64,000 nucleotides of DNA, from assembly GCA_038874075.1 (NCBI GenBank), contig JAVZDD010000002.1, forward strand, positions 57,002 to 121,001. The letters are read 5' to 3'. This document shows, one piece after another, positions 7,103 to 16,774 of this stretch. This stretch comes from Jingweiarchaeum tengchongense. GTDB taxonomy: Archaea; Nanobdellota; Nanobdellia; Jingweiarchaeales; Jingweiarchaeaceae. How positions within the stretch are numbered: position 1 is the first letter of the stretch; each line of letters opens with the position of its first letter. Below the pieces are notes generated by a model that saw nothing but the letters and a program-made list of their open reading frames with translations, did not search any database and was not told the DNA's origin. Position numbers and translations under genes: made by a program.

Positions 7103-8605
7103 ATGGATAAAGAAAAGATAATTTTGGATGCATATTTCAAGGATAGAAGCATTATCATTCACAACATCGAATCATTTAACAAGTTCATTGACAAGGGAAT
7201 GCAAAGAGTTGTTGATGAAATTGGTGGGATCTCTTCTGATATTCTTCCAGAAGATATTCAAAGCTTGAAGATAAAGTTTGGTAAAATCACAGTAGAAAAA
7301 CCACACACACAAGAAGCAGAAGGCATCGCTGAAGAAATAACACCGATGCAAGCAAGATTGAGAAACATCACATATGAATCACCAATAATTTTGGAAATGG
7401 TGATGGAGAAAGATGGTGTAGAGATAGAGAGAAACAACATACGCATTGGTAGTATACCTATTATGTTAAAATCAAAATATTGTGTGTTGAACGGAAAAAC
7501 GGAGGAAGAGTTGATTGAATACGGTGAAGATCCAAATGACCCTGGTGGTTACTTTATCATAAATGGTACTGAAAGGATTATTGTCATTATTGAAGACCTA
7601 GCACCGAATAAAGTCTTTACTGAGACAGATAAGACGGGCCCATTCCCAACAATTGCAAAAATATTCTCAGAAGACACACAATATAGAATTCCTCATGTGC
7701 TTGAGAGATCTAAGGACGGGATTATATACGTAAGTTTTGCAAGAGCAAATAAAGTACCATTTGCGATTTTGATGAAAGCGCTCGGGATCACAAATGAGAA
7801 AGCAATTGTGAGCGCAGTTTCTGATGATGAAAAACTTTTCAGTGACTTGTATATCAATCTTTATGAAACAAGTGAAATAAAGAGTGAGGAAGATGCGCTT
7901 GATTTCATTGGAAGAAAACTTGGTGTTACATACTCAAAACCAAAAAGAGTTGAAAGAGCATGTGAAGTAATAGATAAATTCCTTTTCCCTCACATAGGTC
8001 ATTCAGAATATGATCGACTTCCAAAGGCTTATTTCCTTGCAAAAACAATTAAGAAATTATTGCTTGTCTCCCAGGGAGTATTTCCAGAAGATGACAAGGA
8101 TCATTATTCAAATAAAAGATTAAGGCTCTGTGGAGACATGCTAGAAACATTGTTCAGGTTCTCCTTCAGAATGCTCGTCGGAGACATGAAATATAATTTA
8201 GAGAGATTATTAAAAAGAGGAAGACTTCCAACACTCCAAGCAATAACTAGAGCGCAATTATTAACATCAAGAATAAGAAGTGCATTGGCAACTGGAGAAT
8301 GGATTGGTGAAAGACATGGTATAAGTCAGCACATTGACCGATTGAATCATTTTGCCACGCTTTCACATCTAAGAAGAGTTGTTTCCTTACTCACCGCAAG
8401 TAGAGAAAATTTCGAAGCAAGAGATTTGCACCCAACGCAATGGGGAAGACTTTGTTCTCATGAAAGTCCAGAAGGTCCTGGCATTGGATTAAGAAAAAAT
8501 CTTGCAATCACATGTGAGATTTCGACCGAATGTAGCATAAGCGATGAAGAATTGATTCAGCAGTTAAAAAATTTTGGTTTGAATGAGATTGGTGGGAAAA
8601 AATGA
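7103..8605 (+). CDS. rpoB2: DNA-directed RNA polymerase subunit B''
   Basis: The 500-aa protein is the N-terminal half of the second-largest polymerase subunit (lobe, protrusion and fork regions). Diagnostic blocks are PGGYFIINGTERIIV and, near the C-terminus, FATLSHLRRV followed by LHPTQWGRLCSHESPEGPG. Tandem ATGs occur at 7100 and 7103; the second gives better spacing from AGGTGA at 7093-7098. Its last codons overlap the start of rpoB' by 4 bases (ATGA). The split position matches that of B''/B' in methanogens and related archaea. Confidence 0.97.
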   Translation: MDKEKIILDAYFKDRSIIIHNIESFNKFIDKGMQRVVDEIGGISSDILPEDIQSLKIKFGKITVEKPHTQEAEGIAEEITPMQARLRNITYESPIILEMVMEKDGVEIERNNIRIGSIPIMLKSKYCVLNGKTEEELIEYGEDPNDPGGYFIINGTERIIVIIEDLAPNKVFTETDKTGPFPTIAKIFSEDTQYRIPHVLERSKDGIIYVSFARANKVPFAILMKALGITNEKAIVSAVSDDEKLFSDLYINLYETSEIKSEEDALDFIGRKLGVTYSKPKRVERACEVIDKFLFPHIGHSEYDRLPKAYFLAKTIKKLLLVSQGVFPEDDKDHYSNKRLRLCGDMLETLFRFSFRMLVGDMKYNLERLLKRGRLPTLQAITRAQLLTSRIRSALATGEWIGERHGISQHIDRLNHFATLSHLRRVVSLLTASRENFEARDLHPTQWGRLCSHESPEGPGIGLRKNLAITCEISTECSISDEELIQQLKNFGLNEIGGKK

Positions 8606-10401
8606 GTGATGTTTTTTTAAATGGTAAGTTTGTTGGAGAAGTAAAAGAACCAGAAAAGTTTGTTCAGAAAATAAGAGAAAACAGGAGAAACGGTGTCTTA
8701 CCAAATGAAATAAATGTTTCTTACCATGAAGAGCGAGATGAAGTTTACATAAGCACCGAAAAGGGGAGAGCAAGGAGACCGCTTATTGTTGTTGAAAATG
8801 GAAAGCCAAAATTAACAAAGGAGCACCTTGAAAAATTACAAAAAGGAGAGATCAGATGGTCTGACTTGGTTAAGGAAGGCGTGATTGAATATTTGGATGC
8901 AGATGAGGAGGAAAATTGTTATATTGCAATTAACGAAAATGAATTGACAAAGGAACATACTCATCTTGAAATTTCACCGCTTGTAATCCTTGGTTCTCAA
9001 GCAGCGATGATACCCTACGCTGAGCACAATCTAAGTGTAAGGATCCTCATTGGTGCTAAAGTAATAAAGCAAAGTTTGGGTATATATGCTGCAAATTTCT
9101 TACTTAGAATGGATACTGATTCCTCAATTTTACACTACCCGCAACGTCCGATTGTTAAGACAAAAATCTATGACACAATAAATTATGATTCGCATCCAGC
9201 AGCTCAGAATATTGTTGTAGCAATCATGTCTTTTGAAGGATATAACATGGAAGATGCGATTATTATGAATAAAGCAAGTATAGAAAGGGGTCTTTACAGA
9301 TCGACATACTATAGACCATACAAAACAGAAGAACTAAGATACTCTGGTGGTCAAGTAGACAAGATAAAAATCCCTGAAAAGGATATCAAAGGCTATAGAA
9401 CAGAAGAGGCATATCGTTATTTGGAAGAAGATGGTATTATATATCCCGAGGCAGAAGTGAAGGCTGGGGATGTATTGATTGGAAAAACATCACCACCAAG
9501 ATTTTTAACCAGTTTAGAGGAATTCAAAGTAGGTCTGGAATCAAGAAGAGAGACATCCGTGCCTGTGAGACACGGTGAAAAAGGCATCGTTGAAAGTGTT
9601 ATATTGACGGAAAGCGAAGAAGGAAATAGATTTGTAAAGGTAAAAGTGAGAGATTTAAGAGTACCTGAACTTGGTGATAAGTTTGCAAATAGACACGGAC
9701 AAAAAGGGGTTGTTGGCTTGATCGTACCTCAGGAGGACATGCCTTTTTCTGCTTCTGGTGTGATTCCCGATATCATTTTCTCACCACATTCAATTCCATC
9801 AAGGATGACTGTGGGACACTTGATTGAATTAATTGGTGGAAAAGTTGGAGCACTGGGTGGAAAGTACATTGATGGTACTGCGTGGAGTGGGCAAGATGAA
9901 TTCGAATTGAGAAAGCAGCTCAAGCAACTTGGATTTAGGGAAGATGGAAGTGAAACACTTTATGACGGTGCAACTGGCAAGAAATACAAAGCGAGGATAT
10001 TCATTGGAGAAATGTATTATTCCAAACTTAGACACATGGTTGCAAATAAGATACATGCAAGATCAAGAGGTCCTGTCCAACTTTTAACGAGACAGCCAAC
10101 TGAAGGCAGAAGTAAGGAGGGAGGTCTCAGGTTAGGAGAAATGGAAAAAGATTGTTTTGTTGCGCATGGTGCAAGTTTACTCCTAAAAGAAAGATTTGAT
10201 TCTGATAAGACGGTTGTACCAATCTGTAAGAAATGTGGCTTAGTCGCAATCTACAATAAGTACCGAGACAAAGGAAGATGTCCTGTTTGTGGTGAAGATG
10301 CTCCAATTGTTTTCATCGAAATGAGTTATGCATTCAAATTGCTGTTAGATGAACTGAAAAGCTTGTGTATTTATCCAAAATTGATTGTGAGGTTTAAATA
10401 G
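8602..10401 (+). CDS. rpoB1: DNA-directed RNA polymerase subunit B'
   Basis: The 599-aa protein is the C-terminal half of the second-largest subunit. It carries the hybrid-binding and wall regions (GYNMEDAIIMNKAS, KFANRHGQKGVVG, PDIIFSPHSIPSRMTVGH) and the switch/anchor region (RSRGPVQLLTRQPTEGRS). A C-terminal zinc ribbon CKKCG...CPVCG ends the protein. It assembles with B'' to form half of the active-centre cleft. It overlaps B'' by 4 bases and ends 9 bases before the chosen rpoA' start. Confidence 0.97.
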   Translation: MSDVFLNGKFVGEVKEPEKFVQKIRENRRNGVLPNEINVSYHEERDEVYISTEKGRARRPLIVVENGKPKLTKEHLEKLQKGEIRWSDLVKEGVIEYLDADEEENCYIAINENELTKEHTHLEISPLVILGSQAAMIPYAEHNLSVRILIGAKVIKQSLGIYAANFLLRMDTDSSILHYPQRPIVKTKIYDTINYDSHPAAQNIVVAIMSFEGYNMEDAIIMNKASIERGLYRSTYYRPYKTEELRYSGGQVDKIKIPEKDIKGYRTEEAYRYLEEDGIIYPEAEVKAGDVLIGKTSPPRFLTSLEEFKVGLESRRETSVPVRHGEKGIVESVILTESEEGNRFVKVKVRDLRVPELGDKFANRHGQKGVVGLIVPQEDMPFSASGVIPDIIFSPHSIPSRMTVGHLIELIGGKVGALGGKYIDGTAWSGQDEFELRKQLKQLGFREDGSETLYDGATGKKYKARIFIGEMYYSKLRHMVANKIHARSRGPVQLLTRQPTEGRSKEGGLRLGEMEKDCFVAHGASLLLKERFDSDKTVVPICKKCGLVAIYNKYRDKGRCPVCGEDAPIVFIEMSYAFKLLLDELKSLCIYPKLIVRFK

Positions 10402-10410
10402 GTGTGTCAA

Positions 10411-13029
10411 ATGGCACAAGTAATAAAGGAAAAGATTGATGCGATTGAATTTAGGATTCTTTCACCAGCAATAATTAGAAAGATGGGTGTTGTGAAGATA
10501 ATTACTCCAGATCTTTACGATGCGGATGGTTACCCAATTGAAGGAGGTTTGATGGATTTAAGAATGGGTGTTGTTGATCCTGGTTTGAGGTGTAGGACCT
10601 GTGGTGGGAGGGTAAAGGAATGTCCAGGGCATTTTGGTTACATTGAATTGGCAAGACCAGTTATACACATTAAATATATTCCATGGATTTATGATTTCTT
10701 GAGGTGCACTTGTAGTGATTGTGGTAAAATTTTGCTCGAAGAGAAAGAAATTGAGAAATGGAAAAAGAGACTCGATAAAATAAAGAAAACAAAAGGAGAA
10801 CTTGCAAAGTGGAATGTAATTAAACTAATTTCTCAGAAAGCAAAAAATGCAAAGGTTTGCCCGCACTGTGATGCTAAGAAAAAGAAGATAAGATATGAAA
10901 AACCGCTAACTTTCATCGAAGGTGAAACTAAACTTACACCAATTGATATAAGGGAAAGACTTGAAAAAATTCCAGATGAGCATTCTGAGCTGCTTGGTTT
11001 GGATCCACAAGCAGGAAGACCTGAATGGATGGTCCTAACATTGCTTCCTGTTCCACCTGTAACTGTTAGACCAAGCATTACATTGGAAAGCGGACAAAGA
11101 AGTGAAGATGACTTGACACACAAACTTGGTGACATTATAAGAACAAATCAAAGGTTGTTCGAGAATTTAAATGCTGGGGCACCAGAGATAATCATTGAGG
11201 ACCTTTGGGATTTGTTGCAGTATCACATCACAACATTTTTTACAAACAATGTTTCACAGATACCTCCAGCAAGGCATAGATCAGGTAGACCATTAAAAAC
11301 GCTAGCTCAAAGAATAAGGAGTAAGGAAGGTAGATTCAGGAGGAATTTGGCAGGTAAAAGGGTGAATTTCTCTGCAAGAACTGTAATATCCCCCGACGCA
11401 AGGATAAAAATAGATGAAGTTGGCATTCCAATTGATATTGCAAAGGAACTTACAATACCAGAGAGAGTAAATGAATGGAACATAGACTGGTTAAAAGAAT
11501 TCATAAAGAGAGGACCAAATGAGCATCCGGGTGCGAATTATGTAATTACGCCTGAAGGGAAAAGAAAAAGGATTACAGACGAAACAAAAAAACAAATAAT
11601 AGATGAATTGACTTATGGTTACATCGTCGAAAGACACTTGATGGATAATGACATCGTGATATTTAATAGGCAGCCATCACTACATAAAATGTCAATGATG
11701 GCGCATCGAGCAAAGATATTACCATATAGAACATTTAGGATAAATTTGTGCACTACTGTTCCTTATGGTGCTGATTTTGATGGAGACGAAATGAATCTAC
11801 ATGTTCCACAAACAGAGGAAGCAAGAGCAGAAGCTGAGATATTGATGGAGGTACAAAATCAAATTGTGACACCAAGATATGGATTACCTTTGATCGGCTG
11901 CAAACAAGATCATATCACAGGTTGCTTCTTACTTACAAAAAAAGATACAGTTTTAAGTAGAGAAGACGTTTTCACGCTTCTCTCACAAGTTGGAATAGAA
12001 AAGGAAATTGAGAAAGATTCACTCAGTGGCAAAGAAATATTCAGTCTATTATTACCAGATGATTTTAATTATGTTGGAAAAACACGAACTTGCTTGAAAT
12101 GTGCTAAATGTAAGGAAGAGAAATGCCCCCACGACAATTATGTAAAAGTCGTAAATGGTAAATTGATTTCTGGTGTCATTGATTCCAATTCCATTGGTGC
12201 AGAAGATGGGGAAATGCTTCAAAAAATAATTCAGGAATATGGAAATTCATTTGCTAGTGACTTCATATATAAATGCTCTCTCTTAGGTATAAGTTATTTA
12301 AAAATCATCGGTTTTTCAATTTTACCAACAGATACTGACTTACCACCAAGAGCATTTGAGAAAATAAAATTCATTCTGAATAAATCAGAAGAAAAAGTGC
12401 GAGAACTAATTAAAAAATACGAGGCGAAAAAACTTCAAGCATATCCTGGAAGAACAGTCGAAGAAACGCTTGAGTTTAAGATAATAGAAATTCTAAATAA
12501 AGGTAGAAATATTACAGGTAAAATCGTTGAAAGACATGCAAGTAAGGATAATTCCACGATCATCATGGCGACATCTGGAGCTAAGGGAAGCTTATTAAAT
12601 CTTGCCTTAATCTCGGCGTGTGTTGGACAACAGGCATTAAGGGGAAGTCGAATAAATAAAGGATACACGAGAAGAACATTGCCTCATTTTAAGAAAAATG
12701 ATATAACACCAAGGTGCAGGGGATTCGTGAGACATGGTTATAAAGGTGGACTTGACCCATTTGAATTTTTCTTCCACGCAATCACAGGGAGAGATTCCGT
12801 GATGGATACAAGCATGAGAACACCAAAATCAGGGTACATGCAAAGGAGATTGATAAATGCACTTCAAGATTTGAAGATTTGTTATGATGGCACGGTCAGG
12901 GATGCATACGACAAAATAATTCAATTCCAGTTCGGTGAGGATGGAATTGATGTCACAAAGACAGATTATGGTCAAATCAATGTAGATAGTATTTTAAATG
13001 ATGTTTTGAGTAGGGAGATTAAAAAATGA
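10411..13029 (+). CDS. rpoA1: DNA-directed RNA polymerase subunit A'
   Basis: The 872-aa protein is the N-terminal part of the largest subunit. It has the zinc-binding clamp motif CRTCGGRVKECPGHFGYIEL, the second cysteine cluster CTCSDCG, the RRNLAGKRVNFSARTVISPD block, and the catalytic Mg2+-binding loop TVPYGADFDGDEMN whose three Asp residues hold the active-site metal. I place the start at ATG 10411, with GGTG six bases upstream, instead of GTG 10402 next to the B' stop. It overlaps rpoA'' by 4 bases. Confidence 0.97.
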   Translation: MAQVIKEKIDAIEFRILSPAIIRKMGVVKIITPDLYDADGYPIEGGLMDLRMGVVDPGLRCRTCGGRVKECPGHFGYIELARPVIHIKYIPWIYDFLRCTCSDCGKILLEEKEIEKWKKRLDKIKKTKGELAKWNVIKLISQKAKNAKVCPHCDAKKKKIRYEKPLTFIEGETKLTPIDIRERLEKIPDEHSELLGLDPQAGRPEWMVLTLLPVPPVTVRPSITLESGQRSEDDLTHKLGDIIRTNQRLFENLNAGAPEIIIEDLWDLLQYHITTFFTNNVSQIPPARHRSGRPLKTLAQRIRSKEGRFRRNLAGKRVNFSARTVISPDARIKIDEVGIPIDIAKELTIPERVNEWNIDWLKEFIKRGPNEHPGANYVITPEGKRKRITDETKKQIIDELTYGYIVERHLMDNDIVIFNRQPSLHKMSMMAHRAKILPYRTFRINLCTTVPYGADFDGDEMNLHVPQTEEARAEAEILMEVQNQIVTPRYGLPLIGCKQDHITGCFLLTKKDTVLSREDVFTLLSQVGIEKEIEKDSLSGKEIFSLLLPDDFNYVGKTRTCLKCAKCKEEKCPHDNYVKVVNGKLISGVIDSNSIGAEDGEMLQKIIQEYGNSFASDFIYKCSLLGISYLKIIGFSILPTDTDLPPRAFEKIKFILNKSEEKVRELIKKYEAKKLQAYPGRTVEETLEFKIIEILNKGRNITGKIVERHASKDNSTIIMATSGAKGSLLNLALISACVGQQALRGSRINKGYTRRTLPHFKKNDITPRCRGFVRHGYKGGLDPFEFFFHAITGRDSVMDTSMRTPKSGYMQRRLINALQDLKICYDGTVRDAYDKIIQFQFGEDGIDVTKTDYGQINVDSILNDVLSREIKK

Positions 13030-14129
13030 ACTTGAAGATAATTTCAGAACTGGATAGAATAAGTGAAGAAAAAAAATTGACCAAAGAGCAAAAGGAAAAA
13101 GTAATCGAAGAATTAAGGAAGAGAATTGAAGAAGCAAAATTACAACCAGGAGAAGCAATAGGTGTAATATCTGCACAATCCATCGGAGAACCAGGTACAC
13201 AGATGACAATGAAGACAAAGCACTTTGCTGGAGTCACCGAGATGAATGTCACACTCGGTTTACCAAGATTGATTGAAATATTCGATGCCAGAAGGACGCC
13301 ATCTACACCAACGATGACGATATACCTGAATCAAAAATATGCTAATAATGAAAGTATTGTTAGGAAGATTGCATCGAGAATATTGGAGATAAAATTGGAA
13401 GATATCGTTAATGAAGTGAGTATTGATTTGGTGAATTTAAGAATTGAAGTTGAAATAAACACAAAGAAAGTGAAGATGTATGGTGTAAAGAAAGATGAAG
13501 TTCTGGAATCGTTGAAAAAAGTATTAAAGAAACATAATGTATCAATAAGAGAGAAAAAAATAATCATCAAACCATCAAAGAAGGTGGACGTAAGGGAATT
13601 ATACCGTTTGAGATCCAAGATAAGGGAGATACACATTAGGGGGATACCTGGAATCTCACAAGTTCTTCCAGTCCAAAAAGGTAATGAATGGATAATAAAA
13701 ACTGCTGGTTCAAACTTAAAGGAAGTAATAAAAATGGAAGAAGTTGATTATACGAGAACAATAACAAATGATATACATGAAGTACAGCGTGTTTTGGGTA
13801 TAGAAGCAGCAAGAAATGCGATAATAAATGAAGCACTAAGTACGTTGAAAGAACAGGGGCTTGATGTTGATATAAGACACATCATGTTAATCGCTGATAC
13901 CATGACAAATACAGGTGTAATAAAGGGAATCAGTAGGTATGGTATCACTGGAGAAAAACTTAGTGTTTTAGCCAGAGCAAGCTTCGAAGTTCCATTAAAA
14001 CACCTGTTTGATGCTTCTTGTCATCTTGAGATAGATGACTTAAGAAGCGTCGTTGAAAATGTGATGATAAATCAACCCGTGCCGATTGGCACTGGAATAT
14101 TAAAATTGGTGGTCAAGCCAGAGAAGTGA
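13026..14129 (+). CDS. rpoA2: DNA-directed RNA polymerase subunit A''
   Basis: The 367-aa protein is the C-terminal part of the largest subunit, with the trigger-loop/bridge-helix-adjacent blocks EAIGVISAQSIGEPGTQMTM and TKHFAGV, then LGLPRLIEIFDARR, and the jaw and clamp C-terminal region ending RASFEVPLKHLFDA...VPIGTG. Splitting A into A' and A'' is general in archaea. It starts at ATG 13026 within the last codons of A' and is followed 4 bases later by the L30e gene. Confidence 0.97.
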   Translation: MNLKIISELDRISEEKKLTKEQKEKVIEELRKRIEEAKLQPGEAIGVISAQSIGEPGTQMTMKTKHFAGVTEMNVTLGLPRLIEIFDARRTPSTPTMTIYLNQKYANNESIVRKIASRILEIKLEDIVNEVSIDLVNLRIEVEINTKKVKMYGVKKDEVLESLKKVLKKHNVSIREKKIIIKPSKKVDVRELYRLRSKIREIHIRGIPGISQVLPVQKGNEWIIKTAGSNLKEVIKMEEVDYTRTITNDIHEVQRVLGIEAARNAIINEALSTLKEQGLDVDIRHIMLIADTMTNTGVIKGISRYGITGEKLSVLARASFEVPLKHLFDASCHLEIDDLRSVVENVMINQPVPIGTGILKLVVKPEK

Positions 14130-14133
14130 TTTT

Positions 14134-14421
14134 ATGCCAATAAGTGATGAGATAAAAAAGGCGCTTGAAAGCAAAGAATTGATCATTGGTAAAGAGAAAT
14201 CGATGGAAGCACTGAAAAAAGGAATTGTAAAAAAAATTATATTTGCAAATAATTGCATGCAAAATGTAAAAGACGAAATAATTGATCTTGCAAGAATAAA
14301 TAACTGTGAATTTGAGGAGTTCAATGGTACAAATATGGAGCTAGGAATACTTTGCAAAAAACCATTTTCAATCAGTGTAATCGCAATAATCAAAGGTGAA
14401 AAGAGTGAAGATAAAGCTTGA
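14134..14421 (+). CDS. rpl30e: 50S ribosomal protein eL30
   Basis: This 95-aa protein shows the L7Ae/L30e fold signature: KALESKELIIGKEKSMEALKKG, IIFANNCMQN, and ELGILCKKPFSISVIAII. It binds rRNA kink-turns in the large subunit. It lies between rpoA'' and nusA, its standard archaeal neighbours, and overlaps nusA by about 17 bases, so translation is coupled. Confidence 0.93.
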   Translation: MPISDEIKKALESKELIIGKEKSMEALKKGIVKKIIFANNCMQNVKDEIIDLARINNCEFEEFNGTNMELGILCKKPFSISVIAIIKGEKSEDKA

Positions 14422-14815
14422 TACAGAGTGCATTCGATACATGTCTCTTTTTGAAACACTTACTGGTGCTACGGTGAAAGATTGTATCATAAACACAGAT
14501 TCTTTGATTTTTGTTGTTAAGGAAGGAGATGCTGGTTTAGCTATTGGCAAGAATGGACAAAACATAAAGAATTTGGAAAAGATGATAAACAAAAGGGTTG
14601 AAGTGATAGAATTCTCCCCCGATCCACTTGTGTTCACATCAAACATTTTCAGGCCAATCGAAGTAAAAAACATCTATTTATCTGAAAAAAGTGACGGGAA
14701 AAAGATTATATATCTGAGCACTGTTAAAAATAAGACACTCACAAAAATAAAATTAAAAAAAGCTAAGAGTTTAGTCCAAAAATATTTTGGAATTTCAGAT
14801 ATTGTGTTAACGTGA
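14405..14815 (+). CDS. nusA: NusA-like transcription factor (KH domains)
   Basis: The 136-aa protein is the short archaeal NusA, made of two KH RNA-binding domains (the conserved loop is LAIGKNGQNIKNLEK). It is thought to act in transcription elongation or termination. I choose GTG 14405 because family proteins begin like MKIKLDTECIRYMSLFE and the AAAGGTG sequence lies about 6 bases upstream; GTG 14396 would add three residues. Its stop overlaps the start of rps12. Confidence 0.9.
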   Translation: MKIKLDTECIRYMSLFETLTGATVKDCIINTDSLIFVVKEGDAGLAIGKNGQNIKNLEKMINKRVEVIEFSPDPLVFTSNIFRPIEVKNIYLSEKSDGKKIIYLSTVKNKTLTKIKLKKAKSLVQKYFGISDIVLT

Positions 14816-15258
14816 TTAAATTGGGAGACAAGCCAAGAGGTCTCGTTGCTGCCAGAAGATTGAGAATGATTAGAGATAAGTATAAATTAAATAAAAAGAG
14901 ATCTAAGAGCTATTTTTATGGTATTTGGAAAAAATTTGATCCACTTGAAGGTGCACCGCAAGCAAGAGGGATTGTGCTTGAGAAATGTCAAGTGGAACCG
15001 AGAAAACCAAACTCAGGATTCAGGAAGTGCTGTAAAGTTCAATTGATAAAAAATGGTAAAGTGGTGACTGCATTCATGCCTGGCATGGGGGCATTGAAAA
15101 TAATTGATGAACACAATGAAGTGGTGATTGAGAGGGTGGGGGGAGCGCAAAAAGGTGCAAGAGGTGATTTGCCTGGTGTCAAATTTAGGGTTGTGAAAGT
15201 GAATGGTGTTGCGCTCTCTGAAATTTTAGCTGGAAGGAAAGAAAAACCGATGAGGTAA
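14812..15258 (+). CDS. rps12: 30S ribosomal protein uS12
   Basis: The 148-aa protein has the universal uS12 blocks QPRKPNSGFRK-type (VEPRKPNSGFRKCCKVQL), MPGMGALKIIDEHNEV and GGAQKGARGDLPGVKFRVVKVNG, which form the decoding-site loops. The proposed start is GTG 14812, overlapping the nusA stop by 4 bases; TTG 14821 is possible. The N-terminus has the arginine/lysine-rich extension typical of archaea. The rps7 gene follows after one base. Confidence 0.95.
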   Translation: MIKLGDKPRGLVAARRLRMIRDKYKLNKKRSKSYFYGIWKKFDPLEGAPQARGIVLEKCQVEPRKPNSGFRKCCKVQLIKNGKVVTAFMPGMGALKIIDEHNEVVIERVGGAQKGARGDLPGVKFRVVKVNGVALSEILAGRKEKPMR

Positions 15259-15259
15259 A

Positions 15260-15856
15260 ATGGAAATAAAAATTTTTAACAAGTGGAGTGTTTCTGGAAT
15301 CAAGGTGAATGATCCTGGTCTCGCAGCTTACATAAATTTGAAAGAGGTGCTCATACCAAAATCGCATGGAAGATATGAAAAGAAAAGATTTTGGAAATCT
15401 AAGGAAAATATTGTTGAAAGATTTATAAACAAAATCACAATTTCTGGACATAAGGGAAAAAAACACTGGAGAACCTCTGGTAGGAATGTTGGTAAATATT
15501 ATTTAGGTTATAAAATTGCAAAAAGTGTTTTTGAAAACATTGAGAAAAAAACAGGAAAAAATCCAATTGAGGTATTAGTAAGGGCGATTGAAAATTCTGC
15601 ACCAAGAGAAGAAATTACGGTGATAGAATATGCTGGTATAAGAGCGCCAAAGGCAGTTGATTGTGCTCCCCAGAGGAGAGTTGATCTAGCCTTGAGAGCA
15701 CTTGTCCAAGGTGCATTTCAAAAGGCATCAACCTCTAGGATTAAAATTGTGGACGCATTAACAGAAGAACTGATTCTAGCAAGTAACAATGATTCAAAGA
15801 GTTTTGCAATTTCAAAGAAAATAGAAACCGAGCGCCAAGCAGCTGCTTCGAGGTAG
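15260..15856 (+). CDS. rps7: 30S ribosomal protein uS7
   Basis: The 198-aa protein contains the uS7 blocks NPIEVLVRAIENSAPREE and PQRRVDLALRAL, and the C-terminal KKIETERQAAASR. It nucleates folding of the 16S rRNA 3' domain and lines the exit site. It is the last gene of the polymerase-ribosomal cluster before an apparent insertion scar. In most archaea EF-2 follows directly, whereas here 1.2 kb of other sequence intervenes. Confidence 0.95.
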   Translation: MEIKIFNKWSVSGIKVNDPGLAAYINLKEVLIPKSHGRYEKKRFWKSKENIVERFINKITISGHKGKKHWRTSGRNVGKYYLGYKIAKSVFENIEKKTGKNPIEVLVRAIENSAPREEITVIEYAGIRAPKAVDCAPQRRVDLALRALVQGAFQKASTSRIKIVDALTEELILASNNDSKSFAISKKIETERQAAASR

Positions 15857-16193
15857 TCCTAACATAATTTTTCAAGATCTCTTTGCTCAAAATTAAGGGC
15901 AGTTTCAGCGACTTTCTCGCAAGTGGAAGTTTCTCCTCAAATCCGGTGTTTAGTACGTTTTCATGAAAAAACTTCAAAGCAAAATGAGCGGATCTCATTG
16001 TTGGTTTGCTTTTGGTTGTGTAGGATAGCAGAAACTCTCTTGGTGTTTTGCCTGAAGACAGAAAGTCTTTCGCCATGGAAATATATGACTTGCCTATTTG
16101 ATAGGAATATCTTCTAAGTTTTACTTCCTCAATTAGCTTGCCAATCAGTTTATATTTCTCTTCTGGAGAATAAATTTTACTATCATTTGCCAT
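15857..16193 (-). pseudogene. truncated Xer-type tyrosine recombinase (N-terminal domain only)
   Basis: From ATG 16193 about 112 codons match the SAM-like core-binding domain of archaeal Xer/phage integrases: KLIEEVKLRRYSYQIGKSY, a SAHFALKFFHENVLN helix, and LPLILSKE, the usual link to the catalytic domain. The catalytic Arg-His-Arg-Tyr domain is missing. The recognisable sequence stops exactly at the rps7 stop codon, beyond which the frame is only antisense to rps7. I read it as a remnant cut off by a rearrangement at the rps7 boundary, although a short expressed DNA-binding protein is possible. Confidence 0.7.
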
Positions 16194-16255
16194 ATGGTTT
16201 TATTATTGAAATGAATCATATAAAATCTCGCTTAATAGTTGTTAGATGTAATTCA

Positions 16256-16281
16256 GAATTCGAACTATTGATTCTGCTTAA
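16256..16281 (+). repeat. left copy of imperfect direct repeat flanking the HIT gene
   Basis: This sequence, which includes the HIT stop codon, aligns with 16895-16921 at about 22 of 27 positions, with TTGATTCTGC fully conserved. The spacing of about 640 bases encloses the HIT gene. An 11-base piece, TTCAGAATTCG (16252-16262), also recurs inverted at 16762-16772. Confidence 0.5.
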
Positions 16282-16717
16282 TTTCTTCTGCCAATTTTTT
16301 CAATTCATTCATATCTGCTTTTTCACCTGTTTGCGTGCTAATGTAACCTTCATATTTTTCAAAAAAAACTTTTTCTTTAGCCCACATTTCTTTAAATTTC
16401 TCTGTTACTCCATGAAGGGGGTATAATTTGATGTGGGCATGGTTTATTCCCATTCCCTCCATGACCATTGCTACTCGTGTTACATTCAATCCTTTTTCAA
16501 GAATTTTTGCAACTTTTTTTGACGCAGACATTAATTTTTTATATACTTCTTCGGGCATGTCAAAAACATAAGAGTCATAATGTTTCTTTGTTAAAACAAG
16601 CGTCATACCTTTAGTATTTGGCATTATGTCTAAAATTGCCAAAAAATCCTTGTCTTCCCAAATTTTTGCAGAATCAATTTGTCCATTCACAATTTTACAA
16701 AATATGCAATCCACCAT
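16265..16717 (-). CDS. HIT family nucleotide-binding hydrolase
   Basis: The 150-aa protein is a HIT (histidine triad) hydrolase: CIFCKIVNGQ at the N-terminus, KDFLAILDIMPNTKGMTLVLTKKHYDS, and the triad motif NHAHIKLYP. The last triad position is Lys where many members have a third His, so this is a variant triad. HIT enzymes hydrolyse nucleoside phosphoramidates or dinucleoside polyphosphates in the cytosol. Extra C-terminal residues (about 40) follow the triad. A TATA-like ATTTAAATTG near 16744-16753 makes ATG 16717 a leaderless start. It lies inside the suspected integration scar. Confidence 0.88.
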   Translation of the reverse strand: MVDCIFCKIVNGQIDSAKIWEDKDFLAILDIMPNTKGMTLVLTKKHYDSYVFDMPEEVYKKLMSASKKVAKILEKGLNVTRVAMVMEGMGINHAHIKLYPLHGVTEKFKEMWAKEKVFFEKYEGYISTQTGEKADMNELKKLAEEIKQNQ

Positions 16718-16774
16718 ATTGATGATATGATTAAAATTGTATCAATTTAAATAACTTGTGCCGAATTCTGAACT

